In this document: in pieces, positions 27,829-36,019 of the stretch
How positions within the stretch are numbered: the stretch's first letter is position 1
How the letters are laid out: every line of letters starts with the position of its first letter
Source: Candidatus Poribacteria bacterium
Lineage (GTDB): Bacteria > Poribacteria > WGA-4E > WGA-3G
Direction: 5' to 3'
Assembly: GCA_022394755.1 (NCBI GenBank)
Contig: JAGFCA010000030.1
Coordinates: 1 to 64,000, forward strand
Length of the DNA: 64,000 nt
Position numbers and translations under genes: made by a program
Notes under the pieces: model-generated
What the model was told of the DNA's origin: nothing
Seen by the model: only the letters and a program-made list of their open reading frames with translations
Databases searched by the model: none

Positions 27829-28031
27829 AGCACTCCGCTGGAGTGCTCCACTCACTACCTATTGTTTCTATAGACATATCACACCTCTGGTGTGAGGGAA
27901 ACATCGAAATATCGGTATTATTAGTTCTGCATTAGTTAGGACTAATATACGTATAACTTGTAGTCCTTGCTCCAGCGGAGCAAAATGTCTGTAGCAGTGA
28001 AACATAGCAATCCCGCACTCCAACGGAGTGC
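27829..28031. repeat. cluster of four triloop hairpins
   Basis: AGCACTCC/GGAGTGCT with loop GCT (27829-27847). TCACACC/GGTGTGA with loop TCT (27879-27895). TTGCTCC/GGAGCAA with loop AGC (27967-27983). GCACTCC/GGAGTGC with loop AAC (28015-28031). All stems are perfect, although their sequences differ. Confidence 0.7.
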
Positions 28032-28122
28032 TATGTGGAAAAACTCTCCAAACTATAGTTAATATAGGTCAATGTAATTTCTATCAACATTCCGTCCCTA
28101 CCAAATCAGGAATCAACGGTAT

Positions 28123-28140
28123 GAACACCTTATGGTGTTC
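28123..28140. repeat. AATCAACGGTATGAA-type hairpin
   Basis: GAACACC pairs with GGTGTTC across TTAT, preceded by AATCAACGGTAT at 28111. The same lead-in precedes a hairpin with a different stem at 30661. Confidence 0.6.
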
Positions 28141-28296
28141 TCCGTGGTTAGAAACCGGACCTACCGTAGTAAAAAGTGTGTGTTAATATTCAAATCCACC
28201 ATAATTTATTTGAGAAACCTAACCATAGATGTCAATTTAGTCTTGAAATTACGTGCAACTAATTCTCTTTTTAAGGGCAATCTCTAATTGAGGATG

Positions 28297-30312
28297 TTAA
28301 TCCGCATCAGCGGTGGCAAAGTCTAATTGTGGGTTAGTTTCAACCTTCTTACTGGGTAAACTCAGGAATGCTTCAAGTATGAGTGCGACAATCATAGCAA
28401 TGAGAAATGTTCGCCAAAGCTCACTTGCTAAGGATGAAGTATCCCCTACTTCAACATCTATTCGTCTATATGATAGATCGTTGAATAGTGCATCCACTTT
28501 CTCGTTGGGTTCTGCTTTAGCGGTATCTTCATCTTCATCTCTATTGACCGCAACCCATTGATCTTCATTCTGATAGACTCCTGCATGCAAGCCGCGTTGT
28601 GATACCGATTCTACCTCCCCTTCAGAGGCAACATTCACCCATTGGTCATTATCAATAAAAAGGTCTGATGCGGCATGTCGTTGAGATGCCATTGCCAATG
28701 CACTACTCCCTTGTGCTAACACTCGATTCAGCATGATATAGAATGTTATTCCATCACGTTCAAGAGATGAGTATTGTGCGGTTGGTAAAGTACTACAAAA
28801 ATACACTGCCCCCCGATCTGTTGGTATATGTGATAAAAGAGGTGCATCATTGCTGAATCTTGCTAAGGTTGTTCCCTGCGTTTGAAGTGTACGATAACGA
28901 AATGTACGTAGTTCGTTTAAGGGTAGTGGATCACCACTATCTACATGAGCTAATATATCAGTATCACCACGCCACCATGAAATCTCATACGAATTACCGC
29001 CATCGGCATTATTCCATTCATCCCATTGTGATTCATAAAATTGAAAACCTGCAGTCTTACTTGGAGGGAAGAAAACAGCCGCTTTTCCATCATTTATAAA
29101 GTTTTGTATCTGTTCAGCAACTAATCCATTAGGTAAAGCTGCCTGCCATATTAATAATGCAGTGTTTTCCCAATCAATCTCAGCAACACGTTCTACAGGG
29201 ATAACATCCGCTTGGTGTTGCAGTCGAGAATCTGTTGGAATAGCCAAAGCACGACGGAAGGCTTCACCAGTGTTCGCATTATCACTAACAATTACGGTTT
29301 TCCTTATAGGTGGTTCAGAGAATACAAAGTAGAATCGATTATCCAACGGGTTTGAATCCCCGGGCAGTCCAACTGACCCCCAACCCGTTGTGAGTGTTCC
29401 TTCAATTGGTATTCGGTGTCCTTGTATAGATGCACCTCGTGCATCAAGTTCCACCTCCACGACTGAACGGACGTTATTGATATCAAATTCAATTGGGATC
29501 TTAGGTATGCCACTCTTATAGCCTTCTGTACGTACTCTTATATCAAGAATAAGTTCAGCATCGTTGCCACGTTGCCATCGTTGTATGTTATTAACCCTAA
29601 TGGATAGGTTGTTTTCAGGTATTTCAGAATAAGCTAATAGGAAAAAATGTATACCTTCTAACTGTGTAAATTCGTTGTGTAATGCATCCCATTGACCACT
29701 ATTAACTACCCAATCATTCTCTCTGAGGTCTGAACATATCCATACTTCTGCACGTCCGGAGTTATTTGCTTTTAAATAGGTTAATGCTGTTTCGAGCATT
29801 GTGGGAATATTAGCAGTAGTTGCACTTGCTTGTGTCATGGGAAGGCTTAGTAATGCATCTGGTGAATCAACATCTTGAAGTTTCCCAGTTGCACTATCAA
29901 TAAGGACAAGGTTGTTACCGTAATCCCCCTGTTTGAGTAGATCTGCTAACTTTTTGAGTGCTGTAGTTCTTTTTGATTCATTCGCTTGTAGGTCTTGGGT
30001 CTCCATGCTTGCAGATCTATCAAGTATCACCATAGTGACATCAGGTTTTGTCATACCAATACTACCGAGCCATCCACCTGATAATGGTCGACTGATTGCA
30101 AAGATGAGTGCTGCAATAGCCAATGTGCGCATGAGTAAAATCAGGATATGACGTAGTCGCGCCATACCTTTACTCATCCGTTTTGCTGTAATAAGAAACA
30201 TCATTGCTGCCCAAGGGACGGTTCGGTGTCTCCGTTGGTTGATTAGGTGTATAATTATTGGTAGCAGTATTAAAGGCAGTGCTAAAAGTGTGAGTGGTTG
30301 TAGGAAGTTCAT
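28297..30312 (-). CDS. BatA/VWA-domain membrane protein
   Basis: This 671-aa protein matches the BatA-type architecture. Residues 1-25 form a helix followed by the characteristic HLINQRRHRTVPWAAMMFL, a second helix lies near 57-75, and a VWA domain has a MIDAS-like LDRSASM near 95-101. A long extracytoplasmic region follows, and a C-terminal helix lies near 635-655. BatA proteins are encoded with MoxR ATPases and DUF58 proteins and are thought to act in envelope-complex maturation or stress tolerance. Four heptamer repeats (TTTTAGT, TATTGGT, TGTCAGT, TTTCAGT) lie 8-35 bases before its start. No clear ribosome site is visible, which is unusual beside its neighbours. Confidence 0.88.
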   Translation of the reverse strand: MNFLQPLTLLALPLILLPIIIHLINQRRHRTVPWAAMMFLITAKRMSKGMARLRHILILLMRTLAIAALIFAISRPLSGGWLGSIGMTKPDVTMVILDRSASMETQDLQANESKRTTALKKLADLLKQGDYGNNLVLIDSATGKLQDVDSPDALLSLPMTQASATTANIPTMLETALTYLKANNSGRAEVWICSDLRENDWVVNSGQWDALHNEFTQLEGIHFFLLAYSEIPENNLSIRVNNIQRWQRGNDAELILDIRVRTEGYKSGIPKIPIEFDINNVRSVVEVELDARGASIQGHRIPIEGTLTTGWGSVGLPGDSNPLDNRFYFVFSEPPIRKTVIVSDNANTGEAFRRALAIPTDSRLQHQADVIPVERVAEIDWENTALLIWQAALPNGLVAEQIQNFINDGKAAVFFPPSKTAGFQFYESQWDEWNNADGGNSYEISWWRGDTDILAHVDSGDPLPLNELRTFRYRTLQTQGTTLARFSNDAPLLSHIPTDRGAVYFCSTLPTAQYSSLERDGITFYIMLNRVLAQGSSALAMASQRHAASDLFIDNDQWVNVASEGEVESVSQRGLHAGVYQNEDQWVAVNRDEDEDTAKAEPNEKVDALFNDLSYRRIDVEVGDTSSLASELWRTFLIAMIVALILEAFLSLPSKKVETNPQLDFATADAD

Positions 30313-30319
30313 AATTAGA

Positions 30320-30347
30320 TTTTAGTTATTGGTTGTCAGTTTTCAGT
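30320..30347. repeat. heptamer tandem repeat before BatA gene
   Basis: Four heptamers TTTTAGT, TATTGGT, TGTCAGT and TTTCAGT run without interruption. They begin 8 bases upstream of the BatA-like start codon. Confidence 0.6.
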
Positions 30348-30480
30348 AATTATCCTTCTGTTCGTATTTTCTTGATGTGAGATGCAAGCATTTTCTATAT
30401 CATAATAGTTTGGCTGATTACTTCTTGTATTGTTTGTCATCGATATATTTTACAATAGTTTGGACAGTTTTATGCGATAC

Positions 30481-30603
30481 ACATTTCGCCCTCTGGGCTT
30501 GATTGGTAGGGTTCCACTATTTTCTACAGACATTTCGCCCCTCTGGGGCTTTAGTAGTAGCCGTATAAGGATGTTTTCTACACACCTTTCGCCTCTCCGA
30601 GGC
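30481..30603. repeat. three ACATTTCG palindromic elements with varying stems
   Basis: Stems are GCCC/GGGC with loop TCT (30488-30498), GCCCC/GGGGC with loop TCT (30537-30549), and GCCTC/GAGGC with loop TCC (30591-30603). Each is preceded by AC(A/C)(T/C)TTCG, and the last two also by TTTCTACA. Base changes on one arm are matched on the other. Confidence 0.65.
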
Positions 30604-30660
30604 TTTTGGAAATACAAGGAATCGGGATTCGGAGATCTGGAATCAAGAAATCAACGGTAT

Positions 30661-30705
30661 GAATGACATTTGTCATTCCCCGGGTATGAATGCCATAAGG
30701 CATTC
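30661..30705. repeat. pair of AATCAACGGTATGAA-type hairpins
   Basis: GAATGAC/GTCATTC (30661-30678) and GAATGCC/GGCATTC (30688-30705) are perfect 7-bp stems with 4-base loops. Both continue GGTATGAA...TTCCC, like the copy at 28123. Confidence 0.65.
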
Positions 30706-30788
30706 CCTGCCTACAGAAGATAGCTTCCAATAATATTCAATTCCATAGAAATTTTGTAATGACATATTATTAATTTGAAATGGTATTA

Positions 30789-30809
30789 GTTTGCGTTGTT
30801 AATGCAAAC
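30789..30809. repeat. triloop hairpin GTTTGCGTT/AATGCAAAC
   Basis: A 9-bp stem with one G:T pair and a GTT loop. It is preceded by GAAATGGTATTA, which resembles the terminal repeat of the MITE-like element at 10694-10808. Confidence 0.55.
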
Positions 30810-30847
30810 CTAAAGTAGAATACCGATGGCTGATAGCAATTCCACAC

Positions 30848-31750
30848 TTATCGCTTTTTAGGAGTCCGTCCTAAAAGGAATCGTGCCAGTAAGTCTCCGT
30901 AATCATCATTTATATTTACCCTGTGGTAGTCTATCTCTGTATCACGTATGACTTCATCCATACTTTGTATATAAGTTTCGATTGCTCTTCGATATTGCGT
31001 TCCAATGATATGAGGATCTGCTAATACTGGTTCTCCACCCTCTAAATCAACAAAACGCATGGGACGGTCAAATTCAAAGTCAAGTTCGTTTTGTTCCATT
31101 AGATGAAAAACAGCGACATCATGTTTACGAAATCGGAGATGTTCAAAACAATTTCGAGCTTCCTCAGGATCAATGAATAGATCAGATAGAATAATAATCA
31201 TAGCGCGTTGTGGTACACGTTCTGCCGTTTCGTGGAGTATATCGACTAACCCGGTTTCACCTGCAGGTTCCACAGAGCCAAGTTCATCAAGTACAGCCCC
31301 AAGATGTGTTGCACTCCGTTTTGGTGGAATTTCTTTATGAAATTGTTCACCAGCACAATAAAGTCCAACTGCATCACCTTGAAGTGCAGCAATATATGCT
31401 AATGTACCACCGATACGTCGAGCATAATCAAGTTTACTCATCCCATTATTCGCGAATCCCATTGACCCGCTGGTGTCAACAATAAGGCATAGACGTAAGT
31501 TTGTATCTGCTTCAAACTCTTTAATATAATACCGATCATTTCGTGCATAGGCACGCCAATCAAGTCTTCGTGTATCGTCGCCGGGTACATATTTTCGATA
31601 TTCAGCAAATTCAAGACTTGAACCCCGAATGGGACTGCGATGTTTCCCTGCCACACTTCCGATCATAGGCAAACGGGCATGCAGTTCTAAAGATGAGAGG
31701 CGTTCAAGGACTGTCTGATCAAGGTATTCTCGTTTTAGCTGTATAGCCAT
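30848..31750 (-). CDS. DUF58-family protein
   Basis: This 300-aa protein is a typical DUF58 member. The family signature is clear: SPIRGSSLEFAEYRKYVPGDD near 40-60, then RRLDWRAYARND, then a VWA-like IVDTSGSMGFA near 92-102. Members are cytoplasmic or membrane-associated partners of MoxR ATPases. Five uninterrupted heptamer repeats lie 8 bases before the ATG. In the usual arrangement this gene directly follows moxR; here a 1.9-kb CotH unit and a transposase remnant separate the two. It is followed on the same strand by BatA, VWA and DUF4175 genes, though gaps of 500-700 bp argue against one tight operon. Confidence 0.93.
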   Translation of the reverse strand: MAIQLKREYLDQTVLERLSSLELHARLPMIGSVAGKHRSPIRGSSLEFAEYRKYVPGDDTRRLDWRAYARNDRYYIKEFEADTNLRLCLIVDTSGSMGFANNGMSKLDYARRIGGTLAYIAALQGDAVGLYCAGEQFHKEIPPKRSATHLGAVLDELGSVEPAGETGLVDILHETAERVPQRAMIIILSDLFIDPEEARNCFEHLRFRKHDVAVFHLMEQNELDFEFDRPMRFVDLEGGEPVLADPHIIGTQYRRAIETYIQSMDEVIRDTEIDYHRVNINDDYGDLLARFLLGRTPKKR

Positions 31751-32172
31751 AGTTGTCTGTTAGTTATTAGTTGTTAGTTATTAGTTGATAGTTGTCTCTT
31801 TAGACCGCTGAGCATATTTCTAATGGTGATGATTTAGTCATGTAATTCTATAGACTGAGAGAACTTATGTAATCAAAATCCTTTAAGAAAAGCCAATTTG
31901 GTTTGAAACGTATACTATTAACATTTCGTCCCAACGTGCCTCATAAGATCAATGTATTATCCTTTACAATCTTTCTCGCACTAAATAACGAAAACTACAT
32001 TTTTCTCGTTTACTCTAAGTCGTGTTGGAAACGGAAATTTGCACAGGTTACATATCTTTCAGTGTTAAGACGCTTTTTCAGGTAGTAATGGTTGCATAAT
32101 TCTCTATCCAATAGTATATAAAGTTACCGAAAATTGATAGTTACATCCATTAGACTTTAACTACTTACATAA
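31751..32172. other. intergenic region before DUF58 gene
   Basis: It contains the heptamer repeats (31758-31792), a degraded ACATTTCGTCCC element near 31919-31930, and from 31986 the downstream arm of the CotH duplication. I see no gene. Confidence 0.6.
31758..31792. repeat. five heptamer tandem repeats before DUF58 gene
   Basis: TGTTAGT, TATTAGT, TGTTAGT, TATTAGT and TGATAGT are contiguous. This is the longest run of the family in the window and lies 8 bases upstream of the start codon. Confidence 0.75.
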
Positions 32173-33675
32173 TTAATATCGTCGTCTTTGTACATATTGG
32201 GGTCTACCCGGTAACTTTTCGATGTTTATATCCATCCATACTAAACGTTTTTTGAGCCAATTCTTCATGTCATTTACCTGTCCTTGATAGGTTGGTGAAC
32301 CTGGACCGCGATTTCCAAAAAGAGCATGTTGTAATACGGGCCATCTTTGATAGTTTCGTTCCTGAGGTTCTGATAAATATTTTGTGGTACGATCAATTTC
32401 GTCAAGTAATGCAGAATTCGATAGTTCATTCTTGCGTAATGTTTTCCATCTTTTCACAAGTTTGTTTTTAAAGTTATCATCCGTGAGGAGGCGATGCCAC
32501 CAGAATGGTATAGGGTTTGTATATGTCAACCAAGAATCTGTTTCCCAACCTTGATGAAAAACGGTATTCCCCATAGATAGATTGAAATCCCAGACTGGTC
32601 CCATATTCAGTTTACCATTTCTATCTTTATACATATATGTGCTATAACGAAATCCATCTGTATTCTTGAATAATTCATTGATTATAAAATGATCTATAAA
32701 AGAATCAACATCAATGTATTTTGCATATCCAATATTAGAATCCTTATAATCGCTTCCTGTTAAAGCATATTCAAAATCGTTCATATATCTTTGAATCCAT
32801 CGCTTTTGTTGCAGGGACATATTGCGTTCTTTGGGATATACATAAGCCAACCGTGTACCACGATTTGTTAAGAAGAAAGTCTCTTGCTGATCATGTTTAT
32901 CAACCTTCAACATATAACCACCAGTTATTTCAGGAGGCATTTTATGTGTTTGTTTTAAAGATTGAATAGGTACTCGGTCTTTACCCCGCTTGATCTTCTC
33001 TATTAGCAGATATACACCGACATAATGTCGCGCATCTATTTCCTTATCACTATATGAATTGAGGAAAACTTCCACAAATCTGGTACGAGTTGCATATCTA
33101 CCAATACGATTACTAAACTCATACGCCAAGTAATTTCGCATCAGACTCTTATCACTATATGGACCGTTTAGCACCCAATCCGAACCTTCCGGCATTCCAA
33201 GTATAGAGACATCTTTATCAATGCCGTTATCGTCCTGGATTTCAATCCCATACTGTTTCTTTGGAAACATTTGGGATGTTTGTCCTCTTGTTTCAATGCC
33301 AATTTTTCCATCAAAATGTATATGAGGACTATTCAAACCGTTCCTACTACCAGACTCATCAAATATAATTTTCATTTGGGCGGAAGTTTTTGGCTCATTC
33401 GGTACCCTCTTACCGTATGTATCAATTATCAAAAGAGGAAGATTTGAGGTGTGTTTCCAAGGACCACTTAAAGGTGAGGAAGGAGAATTATAACGACTTG
33501 GTCTTCGAGGAAAATATATACGACTTGAAGATCGATTCTTCTGATATGTTAGTTTCTCATTAAATGACTTTTTCCGTTGATAGGACTTGCTGAAGGTATC
33601 AGCAATGTATATAACAAATAGCGAGAAAACGATACCTGTAAGAAGAAATAGGAATATATTTTTTGAACGGGGCAT
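32173..33675 (-). CDS. CotH-family kinase-like protein, copy 1
   Basis: This 500-aa protein is a CotH-domain member. The family includes spore-coat CotH, an atypical secreted protein kinase. An N-terminal membrane helix (about 7-27) anchors or exports it. The CotH core shows GRYATRTRFVEVFLN near 190-205, YVGVYLLIEKIKRG near 217-230, SFIDHFIINELFKNTDG near 325, and the magnesium-site motif MGPVWDFNLSMGN near 355-368. The C-terminus is basic (YVQRRRY). A second protein of exactly 500 residues is encoded at 36020-37522 and is closely similar throughout. Its own promoter is conserved between copies. The substrate is unknown; an envelope role is likely. Confidence 0.93.
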   Translation of the reverse strand: MPRSKNIFLFLLTGIVFSLFVIYIADTFSKSYQRKKSFNEKLTYQKNRSSSRIYFPRRPSRYNSPSSPLSGPWKHTSNLPLLIIDTYGKRVPNEPKTSAQMKIIFDESGSRNGLNSPHIHFDGKIGIETRGQTSQMFPKKQYGIEIQDDNGIDKDVSILGMPEGSDWVLNGPYSDKSLMRNYLAYEFSNRIGRYATRTRFVEVFLNSYSDKEIDARHYVGVYLLIEKIKRGKDRVPIQSLKQTHKMPPEITGGYMLKVDKHDQQETFFLTNRGTRLAYVYPKERNMSLQQKRWIQRYMNDFEYALTGSDYKDSNIGYAKYIDVDSFIDHFIINELFKNTDGFRYSTYMYKDRNGKLNMGPVWDFNLSMGNTVFHQGWETDSWLTYTNPIPFWWHRLLTDDNFKNKLVKRWKTLRKNELSNSALLDEIDRTTKYLSEPQERNYQRWPVLQHALFGNRGPGSPTYQGQVNDMKNWLKKRLVWMDINIEKLPGRPQYVQRRRY

Positions 33676-33847
33676 AGTCGTTGTCGACCTTAATGTGATA
33701 TTCTGAAGGTGCTATAAGAAAATGAGGTAGATTTGGTTTATTTTAAATCAATACCTTATCAGACTTAACTAAATATATCTTAGCAAAACTTCAACAAATA
33801 ATAGTGTATTTTTTATTATGGGGTCTTTTGTAGTTCAGTGTGTTACA

Positions 33848-33877
33848 AGTATACCAGACTAAGAAGTGTAATATCAA
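33848..33877 (-). promoter_or_regulatory. CotH copy 1 promoter
   Basis: The minus strand reads TTGATA (33877-33872), 18 bases, then TATACT (33853-33848) with a TGG extension. It is conserved with the same spacing in copy 2. The leader would be about 165 bases long. Confidence 0.6.
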
Positions 33878-33923
33878 TGTAAAGTATGATAGTGGTGGTG
33901 TGTAAACATTTTTTTACTAAATC

Positions 33924-34124
33924 TTACATTGCTATTGTATCTGAATACCAATATTCTTCCCATGTATCATTTTTTATTATACATCTCAGCTCCAGCCTGG
34001 AATTAATGCCATCATCAATCCATCTCATAGAAGTTTCTCTGCATCTTTGATCAACAACATGTTTACAAATGCTTTCAATCACACTACTCGTTGTGCAATT
34101 CATCGCTTCTATCAATAGAGACAA
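33924..34124 (-). pseudogene. transposase C-terminal remnant (ISKra4-like)
   Basis: The 66-codon frame resembles the C-terminal end of ISKra4-type transposases. Those usually read GSGVVE.ACKHVV..R....GMRW...GA...L.LR....N..WE.YW. Here the match is SSVIESICKHVV, then ETSMRW, then LELRCII, then WEEYW. The upstream catalytic part is absent, and several core residues are changed. I take it as a decayed insertion sequence. It lies next to the edge of the CotH duplication. Confidence 0.6.
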
Positions 34125-34170
34125 TTGGCGTTGGATGTTTACTATATTATCGGTCTCTTGTAATCTGTAG

Positions 34171-34353
34171 AAAGAAAATATTAAAAGTAAATGGATTCGG
34201 TACCTCTACATACTATTATCAGGAGTTGGTGTTTATATCGGAGGTGTCAGCTGGGAAGGTCTTGGTGTTTTTGTACTGGTGATTGTTTCGGTAGAACTCT
34301 TGATGTTTATCACAACAGATGCAGAAGAAATACTATCAGAGTATTTGCTATGA
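34171..34353 (+). pseudogene. possible gene remnant, hydrophobic
   Basis: A 60-codon open stretch runs from just after a TAG to TGA and has no convincing start codon. It encodes a basic N-terminus, a hydrophobic helix and an acidic tail (TTDAEEILSEYLL). It could be the C-terminal end of a lost membrane protein. No family is recognised. Confidence 0.25.
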
Positions 34354-34535
34354 ATACTTAGCTTTGTGCTAACACTCTGTGAATATCTGTTTTATAGGAA
34401 CCACCAGGTAACACAGATACCCCACTTGCATTCAAAGGATTCAGCACAATTTCGCCTCTGAGAATGTCTTAACCGGTAAAAACACACTAATATCAAACGA
34501 TTGCCAATGGATACGTAACATATTTCAGAGAATAA

Positions 34536-34682
34536 AGTAATCGCAGCACCAATGAGTTAAGGACACATACTCAACGTACTTGGAAAGGCGTAACAATCAT
34601 TGATCTATCCCATTTCATATTGGATTGGATACACCATTATGAAGAACATGTGTCTACTGCTTCAACGGAACCAGAAGAATAA
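34536..34682 (+). pseudogene. possible gene remnant
   Basis: A 48-codon open stretch without a start codon encodes a protein-like segment (TQRTWKGVTIIDLSHF, then WIHHYEEH). It might be a fragment of a transposase tail, but I cannot identify it. Confidence 0.2.
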
Positions 34683-34735
34683 GAGATTTAACCTTCAGCG
34701 ATATTCGTTAGAATAAAAAAGAACACAGAACGATC

Positions 34736-35752
34736 TTAATTCTCAGAGAGTTCTTCTATAAGACGTTCAACGATGTCTCCACTGGTAATGTTCTCCGATT
34801 CGGCAGCGAAGGAGGTGATAACTCTGTGCCCTAAAACAGGGTTTGCAACTGCGATGATATCTTCAAGTCGTGCCATATAACTTCCACTTAGTGCTGCACG
34901 TGCTTTTGCGCCAAGTATTAGATATTGAACAGCCCGTGGACCAGCTCCCCATGCCACAAGTGGTTTTAACCATTCTGGTGCGGCATCTCCTTTTGGACGT
35001 GTACTTCTTGCTAAATCCACAGCAAATTCAAAGATATGCTCCGGTACAGGAACACGACGTACAAGATTCTGAAATGCCAAGACTTGCTCACCGGTAATTA
35101 CATTTTCCAATGTGGGTAAAGCCATACCGGTTGTTGTTCTTGCAATTTCGATTTCCTCCACACGATCAGGATAATCAACTTCAATACGAAACATGAACCT
35201 ATCCAATTGTGCTTCTGGTAGTGGATATGTCCCTTCCTGTTCAATTGGATTTTGTGTTGCAAGTACAAAGAAAGGTGGATCCAGTTGGTATGTTCTACCG
35301 ATAACAGTAATCTTATATTCCTGCATTGCTTCAAGCATAGCAGCCTGTGTCTTCGAAGGTGCTCTATTAATTTCATCAGCAAGAATCAGATTTGCGAATA
35401 GTGGTCCCTTGACGAACTCAAACTCCCGTCTTCCACCGGGGATTTCTTGTAAAATATCTGTTCCGGTAATATCCATAGGCATTAAATCGGGGGTAAATTG
35501 GATTCTGCTGAATGACAACGCCATGGTATCTGCAAAACAACTCACTAATAGAGTTTTTGCTAATCCTGGTACACCCATTAGTAGTGCATGTCCTTGAGAA
35601 AAAAGACAGATCGCTAAGTTCTCAATGACTTGCTCTTGACCAATGATGATCTTGTGGAGCGTACTTTTTAATTCACTATATACTTTGCCGAGTTCATCAA
35701 TAGCAGCAACATCGTCGGCATCCATTTGGTCATTATGTTGAGGGGTTTGCAT
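34736..35752 (-). CDS. MoxR-family AAA+ ATPase
   Basis: This 338-aa ATPase has Walker A GVPGLAKT at about 60-67, Walker B LILADEINRAP near 121-131, sensor 1 ATQNPIEQEGTYPLPEAQLDRF near 167-188, and a C-terminal lid domain. MoxR ATPases act as chaperone-like partners of VWA proteins, here most likely the DUF58, BatA and VWA proteins encoded downstream on the same strand. Two heptamer repeats (35772-35785) lie about 20-33 bases upstream of the ATG, as seen before three of the partner genes. Uniquely here, it is flanked on both sides by copies of the CotH unit. Confidence 0.95.
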   Translation of the reverse strand: MQTPQHNDQMDADDVAAIDELGKVYSELKSTLHKIIIGQEQVIENLAICLFSQGHALLMGVPGLAKTLLVSCFADTMALSFSRIQFTPDLMPMDITGTDILQEIPGGRREFEFVKGPLFANLILADEINRAPSKTQAAMLEAMQEYKITVIGRTYQLDPPFFVLATQNPIEQEGTYPLPEAQLDRFMFRIEVDYPDRVEEIEIARTTTGMALPTLENVITGEQVLAFQNLVRRVPVPEHIFEFAVDLARSTRPKGDAAPEWLKPLVAWGAGPRAVQYLILGAKARAALSGSYMARLEDIIAVANPVLGHRVITSFAAESENITSGDIVERLIEELSEN

Positions 35753-35771
35753 AGTTTATCCTTGAGGTGGT

Positions 35772-35785
35772 TGTTAGTTATTAGT
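35772..35785. repeat. two heptamer repeats before moxR-like gene
   Basis: TGTTAGT and TATTAGT are contiguous and match the repeats before the DUF58 gene exactly. Confidence 0.5.
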
Positions 35786-36019
35786 TTTTCTTCAAAAATT
35801 CATAGAAACATCTACAATTATTTTCACACAAATTAACGAAAACTATAATTTCTCGTTTACTCTAAGCCGTGTTGGAAACGGCAATTCGTACAGGTTACAT
35901 ATCTTTTTGTTTTAAGACGCTATTTCAGGTAGTAACGGTTGCATAAATCTCTCTTCAATAGTATTGAAAGTTACTTGAAAGCTATAGTTACCTTCATTAG
36001 ATTTTGATTACTTACATAA

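Larger units (their letters stand above)
27582..28296. other. intergenic region rich in palindromes
   Basis: I see no gene. The region holds four triloop hairpins within about 200 bp (27829-28031), a TTCCGTCCC element near 28089, a hairpin GAACACC/GGTGTTC at 28123-28140, and a degraded GGTTAGAAACCGGACCTACC palindrome near 28146-28165. It appears to be a landing zone for small repeated elements. Confidence 0.65.
30313..30847. other. intergenic region with three repeat families
   Basis: No gene is supported. A plus-strand open frame (30430-30666) is built from repeat sequence and is rejected. The stretch holds heptamer repeats at 30320-30347, three ACATTTCG elements, two AATCAACGGTATGAA-type hairpins, and a triloop hairpin at 30789-30809. 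Confidence 0.65.
31986..33892. repeat. CotH duplication unit, copy 1
   Basis: About 1907 bp matching 35834-37741 in order and nearly in length. It includes the CotH gene, about 180 bp downstream of it, and about 215 bp upstream with the promoter. The match fades abruptly at both ends. Confidence 0.85.
33676..34735. other. decayed region between CotH copy 1 and moxR
   Basis: The first 215 bases belong to the CotH unit. The rest contains a transposase remnant and two short open stretches without starts (34171-34353 and 34536-34682), consistent with decaying inserted DNA. No intact gene is seen. Confidence 0.6.

Noticed and set aside
27829..28031. intrinsic terminators
   Set aside because: The hairpins have no following U-tract, occur several in a row and lie upstream of the VWA gene start rather than only at gene ends.
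30430..30666. 78-codon plus-strand frame
   Set aside because: It is composed of the ACATTTCG palindromic repeats and has no plausible protein content.
31758..31792. CRISPR or minisatellite
   Set aside because: Units are only seven bases with no spacers; it is a short tandem repeat.
35193..35597. 134-codon plus-strand frame
   Set aside because: Antisense to the MoxR gene, whose motifs are intact.
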